The notes under the pieces are model-generated. The model searched no databases, was not told the DNA's origin, and saw only the letters and a program-made list of their open reading frames with translations. Position numbers and translations under genes: made by a program. 32,416 bases of DNA from Pseudomonas sp. B6002 (GTDB lineage: Bacteria > Pseudomonadota > Gammaproteobacteria > Pseudomonadales > Pseudomonadaceae), in assembly GCF_013385985.1 (NCBI RefSeq), contig NZ_JACAOY010000018.1, positions 1-32,416 of the forward strand, written 5' to 3'. Positions within the stretch are counted from its first letter, which is position 1, and each line of letters opens with the position of its first letter. Of the stretch, positions 26,786-32,416 are shown in pieces.

Positions 26786-27909
26786 GGCGTGAGGTGGTGA
26801 TGCAGGTGGGCCAGGGACAGCGCAACGCTGTCATGGGATAACTGCAGGGCGGCGCCCTCGGCGCTGCCTTGGGCTGCCGGCATCACCCGTTCGAACATGT
26901 GAGTTTCATACGCCTGCACGGCTTTCGAGCCGTCAGGTGTCTCCAGCAGGTGCTGTGCCAGTTCGGCAGCATCGAGCATCGCCGCATTCACCCCTTCGCC
27001 ACCAAACGGCGACATCAAGTGCGCCGCATCCCCGATCAACGTCAACCCGGGCCGATGGGCCCAGCGATGCCCGACGGGCAAGGCGTGGATGTGCCGGACG
27101 ATCAGGGTAGGGCTGGCGGCATCGAACAGCGCCAGCACGTCCGGGTGCCAGCCTTGGAATTGGGTTTTCAGCGAGGGCGCGTGGGACAGGTCAATCGTGT
27201 TCGCCGCCCAGTCCGTAGGCACGCGGAAGATCGCATAGCCGCGCAGGTGCGCGTTGGCGTTGCGCTGCACGATGATCGAACGGGCTTCACCGGCCACTTG
27301 CAGCGTGCCGCGACCGACCAGGCGGGCGGCGAGTGGGTGCCTGAGGTCGGCGTCGTCGATGTTGAACTCAATAAAGGTCAACCCGCTGTACTGCGGCTGA
27401 TAGGGCGACAGTAGCGGACGGATTTTCGACCAGGCGCCGTCGGCACCCACCACCAGGTCGAAGGGGCCGTGATGGAGGTCGCCTTGATGCAGCGTCCAGC
27501 GCTGGTCATCGCCCTGGCTGACGTGATGGATACTCACACCCCACTTCACACACCCCTCGGGCAGGGAGTCCAGCAGGATCTGGCGCAGCTGGGTGCGGTC
27601 GACTTCCGGGCGGTCGCCTGCCTCGGGGTTCGGGTCTTCAAACAGCAGCTGGCCGTGATGATCCATCAGCCGTGAGCCTTGGTCTTCATAGCGGGCGATA
27701 CGTTTGAAGGCGTCTTCCAGGCCGGCTTGTTGCAACGCGAACTGGCCGGACTCCACGTGCAGATCCAGCGTGCCACCTTGCGGGCGCTCCAGCGGCCCGC
27801 GTTCACGCTCGAATACGCTGACGGCCACGCCGTGACGGCTGAGGATACGCGCCAGGGTCAGGCCACCAGGGCCGCCGCCGACGATGGCGATACGCAGGGG
27901 GTGAGTCAT
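26779..27909 (-). CDS. TetX-like FAD-dependent monooxygenase
   Basis: This 376-residue flavoprotein is a group A aromatic-type monooxygenase. It has the FAD fold IAIVGGGPGGLTLARIL (residues 7-23), an ADGAWSK motif and IGDAAHLMSPFGGEGVN. Several blocks recall the TetX branch: GGTLDLHVESGQFALQQAGL and DRTQLRQILLDSL align by eye with TetX segments. Other TetX relatives are housekeeping enzymes of unknown substrate, so tetracycline inactivation must not be assumed. The ATG overlaps the stop of the upstream kinase (ATGA), making it the last gene of the pnuC operon. That context suggests a role with a pyridine or nucleoside compound, but nothing in the sequence identifies it. Confidence 0.83.
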   Translation of the reverse strand: MTHPLRIAIVGGGPGGLTLARILSRHGVAVSVFERERGPLERPQGGTLDLHVESGQFALQQAGLEDAFKRIARYEDQGSRLMDHHGQLLFEDPNPEAGDRPEVDRTQLRQILLDSLPEGCVKWGVSIHHVSQGDDQRWTLHQGDLHHGPFDLVVGADGAWSKIRPLLSPYQPQYSGLTFIEFNIDDADLRHPLAARLVGRGTLQVAGEARSIIVQRNANAHLRGYAIFRVPTDWAANTIDLSHAPSLKTQFQGWHPDVLALFDAASPTLIVRHIHALPVGHRWAHRPGLTLIGDAAHLMSPFGGEGVNAAMLDAAELAQHLLETPDGSKAVQAYETHMFERVMPAAQGSAEGAALQLSHDSVALSLAHLHHHLTPQ

Positions 27910-28439
27910 GCAGGCACCTCGGCAAGGAGTTGTTCAACGGCTTTGAACGCAATGACGCGGCGCGCTTCCCAGCTGCCACGAATGACCAGCGCTGGCTGCT
28001 GATGCCGTTCGATCCAGTCCAGGCTGCCCTGGAAAAACGCCTGGCGGTCCGCCAGTTCCGGTTGGCAGCGCTGGCCGTCGGCGGTCCACTCCACGTCCTC
28101 CGGTGACAGCACCAGGTGCAGGTCGTAGTGCCGTGCCAGCAGTTCGCTGTCGAGCCAGGCGGGGTAGTCGCCGAACAGGGTCTGGCTCCACAGCTTGTTG
28201 GTCAGCAAGTGCGTGTCGAGGATCAGCAGGTCGGGCTGTTCGGCGCGGGCGGCATCTTCCCAGGCCAGTTGGCCGTGGGCGATGGCGGGGATGTCGGCCA
28301 GGGTGGTGTCGCGCTGATGTTGGTCGATGAAGTGGCGCACGTATTCGCCGACCATCACGCCGCCAAAATGCGCTTGCAGTTCCGCCGCCAGCCAGCTTTT
28401 ACCGCTGGACTCGGGGCCGGCCAGTACCACCACCTTCAT
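27906..28439 (-). CDS. NadR-type nicotinamide riboside kinase
   Basis: This 177-residue P-loop kinase matches the ribosylnicotinamide kinase domain of NadR without the N-terminal repressor or adenylyltransferase parts. The Walker A is GPESSGKS near the N-terminus, followed by VGEYVRHF, LDTHLLTNKLWSQTLFG and a lid region WTADGQRCQ. It should phosphorylate nicotinamide riboside to NMN after uptake by the upstream PnuC. The start at 28439 gives a 4-bp ATGA overlap with pnuC; an earlier in-frame start at 28466 is inside pnuC. Overlaps on both sides indicate a three-gene operon. Confidence 0.87.
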   Translation of the reverse strand: MKVVVLAGPESSGKSWLAAELQAHFGGVMVGEYVRHFIDQHQRDTTLADIPAIAHGQLAWEDAARAEQPDLLILDTHLLTNKLWSQTLFGDYPAWLDSELLARHYDLHLVLSPEDVEWTADGQRCQPELADRQAFFQGSLDWIERHQQPALVIRGSWEARRVIAFKAVEQLLAEVPA

Positions 28440-28999
28440 GCGCGCAGCGCCGGGTCGGCACGCCATTCACGCCAGCCCTGCACGGCGATCACGGTGAACA
28501 GCGCGTACAGCGCGGCCGTGAGGTACAGGCCTTTGTAGAGGAACAGGCCAACGAAAATCACATCCACCGCGATCCACAACGGCCAGCATTGCACGCGCTT
28601 CTGCGCCATCCACATCTGCGCGACCAGGCTGAAACCGGTGAGGGCGGCGTCGAGCCACGGCTGGGCGGCGTCGGTCCAGTGGGCCATGGCCGCGCCCAAC
28701 AACAGGCTGCCGGCCGCACCCACGGCCAGGCTGGTCATGATCGCCGGCCAGCCGAGGCTGGTGACCTGGCGACCCTGCTTGACCTCGCCGGCACGGGTCC
28801 ACTGCCACCAGCCGTACACTTGCAGCGCGGCGTAGACCACTTGCAGCAGCATGTCGGAATAGAGTTTTACGTCGAAGAATATCCAGGTGTAGAGCAGCAC
28901 CATCACCAGGCCGATGGGCCAGCACCAAGGGTTCTGTTTGACCGTCAGCCAGACAGCGATCACCCCCAGGGCGGCGGCGAACAGTTCAAGCCCGGACAT
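28436..28999 (-). CDS. pnuC: PnuC nicotinamide riboside transporter
   Basis: PnuC (187 residues) is a facilitator of nicotinamide riboside entry in the inner membrane. About seven hydrophobic helices are visible, with family motifs KQNPWCWPIGLV, LLQVVYAALQVYGWWQW and QCWPLWIAVDVIFVGLFLYKGLY; the paired tryptophans are typical of the riboside-specific type. The ribosome site AAGGAA lies 4 bp before the ATG. A TACAAT -10 candidate is at 29038-29033 on this strand, within a leader too short for a riboswitch. Cotranscription with a riboside kinase completes a salvage route to NAD, because phosphorylation traps the riboside. Confidence 0.93.
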   Translation of the reverse strand: MSGLELFAAALGVIAVWLTVKQNPWCWPIGLVMVLLYTWIFFDVKLYSDMLLQVVYAALQVYGWWQWTRAGEVKQGRQVTSLGWPAIMTSLAVGAAGSLLLGAAMAHWTDAAQPWLDAALTGFSLVAQMWMAQKRVQCWPLWIAVDVIFVGLFLYKGLYLTAALYALFTVIAVQGWREWRADPALRA

Positions 29000-29054
29000 G
29001 GCGGTTCCTTAGGGGAGACGAAGAGGGCGCTGATTGTAACCAAAGATGGTCCAT

Positions 29055-29137
29055 TGTAGGAGCCGGCTTGCCGGTGATTCGCCCTTGGGTCTTGTGGCCA
29101 TTTCAAGAGCGCTATCGCCGGCAAGCCGGCTCCTACA
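29055..29137. repeat. REP doublet (class B)
   Basis: Inverted copies of the class B core TAGGAGCCGGCTTGCCGG flank about 34 bases. The left copy has a T in place of C after the core (GGTGATT rather than GGCGAT). It sits between the MCP stop and the pnuC promoter, both on the minus strand, and could serve as the MCP terminator. Confidence 0.85.
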
Positions 29138-29147
29138 GGGGGCGGGG

Positions 29148-30782
29148 TTAGATTTTGAATGGGCGCAACAGGCCATCGAGTTGTTCGCTGAGACCGCGCA
29201 GGTGGGCGCTGGCGACGCTCGATTGCTCTGCCGCCAACGCGGTGCTGTGGGACAGGCCCGCCGCCTGGGTGACGTTCTGGTTGATGTCTTCAACCACATG
29301 GGCCTGCTGCAAGGTGGCGCTGGCGATCGAGGCGTTCAGGCCATTGAGGTTGCGCAGCGCCTGGCCGATGGCATTGAGGCTGGCACCGGCCTGGCCGGCT
29401 TGTTCGATGGTCAGTTGCGACGCGCTGTGGCTGTCGCTGATGACCTTGACCGCCGCTTCCGAGTGGCCCTGCAGGCGCTCGATCATCACCTGGATCTCGG
29501 CGGTGGACTTCTGCGTGCGCTGAGCCAGCAGGCGCACTTCATCGGCCACCACGGCAAAGCCCCGGCCTTGCTCGCCGGCGCGTGCCGCTTCGATCGCGGC
29601 GTTGAGGGCCAGCAGGTTGGTCTGGTCGGCGATGGAACGGATCACTTCGAGTACGCCGCCAATCTGTGTGCTTTCGCTGGACAGGGTGCGGATCACCTCC
29701 ACGGCCTGGCTGATGGTGCCCGAGAGCTGGTCGATCTGCTGCAGGCTGCCGTCGATGTTCACCTGGCCTTGCTGCGCCTGGGCCTGGGCGTCACGCATTT
29801 CGCTGGCGGCGTGCTCGGCGTTTTTCGCCACGTCCTGCACACCGTAGGTCACTTCATTGATGGCGGTGGTCACCAGTTCCATCTGCTGCGACTGCTGCTG
29901 GCTGCGGTCATGGGCCTGGCTGGCATTGGTGCCCAGCTCGGTGGAGGACTGCCCGAGGGCGTTGGCGCACACCTGCAACTGGCCCACCACCTGGCGCAGC
30001 TTGGCGGTGAAGCTGTTGAAGTGCCGGGACAGCTGGGTCACTTCATCATTGCCGTGGGTGTCCAGGCTGCGGGTCAGGTCGCTTTCGCCGCTGGCGATAT
30101 TGCCCATGGCATTCACCGCCGCCTGCAACGGGTTGACGATGCTGCGGGCGATCACTGTCACCAGCAAGGCCATGACCAGCGCAATGCCCAGGCCAATCAG
30201 CGAGGCTTTCCACACCTGGCCCTTGAACTCGGCCTGCACGTCGTCCACGTACACACCGGAACCGATGATCCAGCCCCAGGGTTCGAACAGCTGGATGTAC
30301 GAGGTTTTCTCCACCGGCGCTTCGGCACCCGGCTTCGGCCAACGATAGTTGACGATGCCGGCGCCCTTGGCCTTGGCCAGGATCACGAACTCGTTGAACA
30401 CCGCAAACCCGTCCGGGTCGCGGATGGCCGAGAGGTTCTGGCCGTCCAGCTTGGGGTTGGCGGCGTGCATGATCATCACGGGCGTGAGGTCGTTGATCCA
30501 GAAGTAGTCGTCGTGGTCGTAGCGCAGGCCGCGCACGGCGCTCAACGCCTGTTTCTGCGCGGCTTCGCGGGTGAGCACACCGGTCTTTTCAAGGTTCTGG
30601 TAATAGGCGAGGACGCCGCTGGCCGTCTGTACCACGTGCTGGGTCTGCTGGCGCTTGGCCTGGTAAAGGTCGCCGTGGATCTGCTTGAGCATCAGCAGGC
30701 CCAGGGTCAACAGCATCAACACGGCGACGATCAGGATCAGCCAGAGACGACGGCTGATCGACATGCTGCGCAAACTGTTCAT
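29148..30782 (-). CDS. Methyl-accepting chemotaxis protein with sCache ligand domain
   Basis: This 544-residue chemoreceptor has a first transmembrane helix at about residues 12-32, a periplasmic sCache_2 domain to about 190 ([37 protein letters not shown]), a second transmembrane helix at about 195-215 ([16 protein letters not shown]), a HAMP linker and a cytoplasmic signalling hairpin. Its conserved tip reads [21 protein letters not shown]. No C-terminal CheR-docking pentapeptide is present. Pseudomonas receptors with this fold sense small carboxylates such as malate, pyruvate, acetate or lactate, so a carboxylic acid ligand is plausible, not shown. It is a single-gene transcript. Confidence 0.9.
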   Translation of the reverse strand: MNSLRSMSISRRLWLILIVAVLMLLTLGLLMLKQIHGDLYQAKRQQTQHVVQTASGVLAYYQNLEKTGVLTREAAQKQALSAVRGLRYDHDDYFWINDLTPVMIMHAANPKLDGQNLSAIRDPDGFAVFNEFVILAKAKGAGIVNYRWPKPGAEAPVEKTSYIQLFEPWGWIIGSGVYVDDVQAEFKGQVWKASLIGLGIALVMALLVTVIARSIVNPLQAAVNAMGNIASGESDLTRSLDTHGNDEVTQLSRHFNSFTAKLRQVVGQLQVCANALGQSSTELGTNASQAHDRSQQQSQQMELVTTAINEVTYGVQDVAKNAEHAASEMRDAQAQAQQGQVNIDGSLQQIDQLSGTISQAVEVIRTLSSESTQIGGVLEVIRSIADQTNLLALNAAIEAARAGEQGRGFAVVADEVRLLAQRTQKSTAEIQVMIERLQGHSEAAVKVISDSHSASQLTIEQAGQAGASLNAIGQALRNLNGLNASIASATLQQAHVVEDINQNVTQAAGLSHSTALAAEQSSVASAHLRGLSEQLDGLLRPFKI

Positions 30783-30991
30783 GGTCCTGTCACTCCGTGC
30801 TTTTTATAATTGTGGGTGCTGCATCGACATTTCCGGCTTGTCTGATAGGCTTTCGGCCTGCAATCGGAAAACCTGAGTACTGCCTGATTTTTCACGCAAT
30901 TTTTGCACGCCGGCGTTGACTATCAACACCGGGCCTTCGGTGCGCTCGCCTCTTTGAATCATTAGAAACACGCACGACCTTTGGGAGAAAC

Positions 30992-31822
30992 ATGGACATT
31001 TGGACCGCCATACAGGCATTGATTTTGGGCGTTGTGGAAGGACTGACCGAGTTCCTGCCGATCTCCAGCACCGGCCACCAGATCATCGTCGCCGACCTGA
31101 TCGGCTTCGGCGGCGAACGCTTCGAAGCGTTCAATATCATCATCCAGCTGGGCGCGATCCTCGCCGTGGTCTGGGAATTCCGGCGCAAGATCTTCGACGT
31201 GGTCACCGGCTTGCCGACCCAGCGCAATGCCCAGCGCTTCACGGTCAACCTGATCATCGCGGTACTGCCAGCGGTGGTACTGGGGGTGATTTTTGCCGAC
31301 CTGATCAAGCACTACCTGTTCAACCCGATCACCGTGGCGGCAGCCCTGGTCGTCGGCGGCGTGATCATGCTGTGGGCCGAGCGCCGCCAGCACGCTGTGC
31401 ACGCCGAAACTGTGGACGACATCACCTGGAAAGACGCGATCAAGGTGGGCTTTGCCCAGTGCCTGGCGATGATCCCGGGCACCTCGCGTTCCGGCGCGAC
31501 TATCATTGGCGGCCTGCTGTTCGGCCTGTCGCGCAAGACCGCCACCGAGTTCTCGTTCTTCCTGGCCATGCCGACCATGGTCGGTGCCGCCGTGTATTCG
31601 GGCTACAAGTACCGCCACCTGTTCCAGCCCGATGACCTGCCGGTGTTCGCCATTGGTTTTGTCACCTCGTTCATCTTCGCGATGATCGCGGTCAAGGCCT
31701 TGCTCAAGTTCATCGCCAGCCACAGCTACGCGGCCTTTGCCTGGTACCGCATCGCCTTCGGCCTGGTGATCCTGGCGACCTGGCAATTCGGCTGGATCGA
31801 CTGGACCGCGGTCAAGCCATGA
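30992..31822 (+). CDS. uppP: Undecaprenyl-diphosphatase UppP (BacA)
   Basis: UppP (276 residues) recycles undecaprenyl pyrophosphate to the monophosphate lipid carrier for peptidoglycan and O-antigen synthesis. The two signature motifs are present: [12 protein letters not shown] near residue 20 and PGTSRSGAT near residue 165, together with multiple membrane helices. A GGGAG ribosome site lies just upstream of the ATG at 30992. The gene overlaps the following DUF1294 gene by four bases (ATGA). Overproduction of this family was first noticed as bacitracin resistance, but this is a normal housekeeping gene. Confidence 0.95.
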   Translation: MDIWTAIQALILGVVEGLTEFLPISSTGHQIIVADLIGFGGERFEAFNIIIQLGAILAVVWEFRRKIFDVVTGLPTQRNAQRFTVNLIIAVLPAVVLGVIFADLIKHYLFNPITVAAALVVGGVIMLWAERRQHAVHAETVDDITWKDAIKVGFAQCLAMIPGTSRSGATIIGGLLFGLSRKTATEFSFFLAMPTMVGAAVYSGYKYRHLFQPDDLPVFAIGFVTSFIFAMIAVKALLKFIASHSYAAFAWYRIAFGLVILATWQFGWIDWTAVKP

Positions 31823-32202
31823 ACATCCAGCACCCACGCCTCAAGGCGCTGATCTTCGTGCTGCTGTGCGCCGCGCCGCTGCTGGGCTCGGCCTTGCTCT
31901 GGCATCGCGGCGAAACGCTGATCCCGCTCGCGGCCTACGGCGTGGTCAGCGTGGTGGCGTTCCTCATGTATTGGAACGACAAGCGCAAGGCCCAGACCGA
32001 AGGCCGCCGCACCCCGGAAAACATCCTGCACGCCGTTGAACTGGCAGGCGGCTGGCCGGGCGCGTTACTCGCCCAGCAAGTCTTCCGGCACAAGACCCGC
32101 AAAGTGTCTTACCAAGTCCTGTTCTGGGTGATCGTGCTGTTGCACCAAGTGTTCTGGCTGGACCAACTGTTCCTGGGCGGTACGCTCCTGTCAGTCCTCT
32201 AG
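31819..32202 (+). CDS. DUF1294 small membrane protein
   Basis: This 127-residue protein has hydrophobic segments at about residues 9-25, 35-53 and 97-115. In between it carries the DUF1294 motif: YWNDKRKA then [28 protein letters not shown]. The family has no firm function; some members are fused to a cold-shock domain, but this one is not. Its ATG overlaps the uppP stop, so the pair is translationally coupled, which hints at a membrane or envelope role. Confidence 0.88.
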   Translation: MNIQHPRLKALIFVLLCAAPLLGSALLWHRGETLIPLAAYGVVSVVAFLMYWNDKRKAQTEGRRTPENILHAVELAGGWPGALLAQQVFRHKTRKVSYQVLFWVIVLLHQVFWLDQLFLGGTLLSVL

Positions 32203-32245
32203 GCAAAACACCCAACGCTAACCACGATGCGAAGCGAGCCGCTCT

Positions 32246-32384
32246 TGTAGGAGCTGGCTTGCCGGCGATGCAGGCACCTTGGTGAATCAGGCATACCCGG
32301 TTGATGCCATCGCAGGCAAGCCAGCTCCCACAGTGAGGGCGCGCGTCATCGTTCGCGACCATCGCCGGCAAGCCGGCTCCTACA
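32246..32384. repeat. Composite REP array (three copies)
   Basis: Three REP copies follow the DUF1294 gene. The first (from 32246) is a hybrid, TAGGAGCTGGCTTGCCGGCG, combining class A and B positions. The second is an inverted class A copy ending CCCACAG near 32333. The third is an inverted class B copy ending at 32384. Copies 1 and 3 could pair across copy 2. Confidence 0.8.
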
Positions 32385-32416
32385 GTGGACCGTGTTTGCT
32401 TTTGCTCTACACCACT

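Noticed and set aside
26779-27909. Calling the flavin monooxygenase a tetracycline resistance gene
   Set aside because: Motif resemblance does not establish substrate; the pnuC operon context points elsewhere.
29000-29054. NAD-type riboswitch ahead of pnuC
   Set aside because: The leader between a plausible -10 and the start codon is only about 30 bases, too short for a known riboswitch.

Overview
The window looks like chromosomal DNA of a fluorescent Pseudomonas, most likely of the P. fluorescens group. The evidence is high-GC coding sequence with strong third-position bias, a complete nicotinate-degradation (nic) cluster in the P. putida gene order, and several families of short palindromic REP doublets between genes. 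I see no tRNA, rRNA, transposase, phage gene or CRISPR array.

Region 1 (about 58-11702) starts with a divergent LysR regulator. It is followed by a tightly coupled plus-strand operon: two paralogous periplasmic binding proteins, an FAD-linked D-2-hydroxyacid dehydrogenase, a class I aminotransferase, two polar-amino-acid-type permeases, an ATPase and a cysteine-dioxygenase-family enzyme. After a REP doublet come a YfcG-like glutathione transferase and an 897-residue fusion of four rhodanese domains with a cystathionine beta-lyase. The set is best read as uptake and catabolism of a sulfur-containing 2-hydroxy or 2-amino acid. The substrate is not evident, and this is the strongest candidate here for an undescribed pathway.

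Region 2 (about 11744-24901) is the nicotinate catabolic locus. nicC-D-E-F-T and a secreted nucleoside hydrolase lie on the minus strand. nicX, nicR, nicA and nicB lie on the plus strand, and the TetR-family nicS closes the block on the minus strand. NicAB hydroxylates nicotinate to 6-hydroxynicotinate, NicC makes 2,5-dihydroxypyridine, NicX opens the ring to N-formylmaleamate, NicD gives maleamate, NicF gives maleate and NicE gives fumarate. Known catalytic residues of NicX and NicD fall at the same residue numbers as I recall for P. putida. The nicP porin that follows nicT in P. putida is replaced by the nucleoside hydrolase. The divergent nicC/nicX promoters carry matching GCGTATAC palindromes between -35 and -10, and a direct repeat precedes nicA.

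Region 3 (about 25061-28999) has a periplasmic gamma-glutamyltransferase. Convergent to it is a minus-strand operon of pnuC (nicotinamide riboside transporter), a NadR-type nicotinamide riboside kinase and a TetX-like flavin monooxygenase. With the nic genes this puts several pyridine-nucleotide precursor functions in one neighbourhood.

Region 4 (about 29055-32416) holds an sCache-type chemoreceptor on the minus strand, uppP (undecaprenyl-diphosphatase) coupled to a DUF1294 membrane protein, and a composite REP array at the end.
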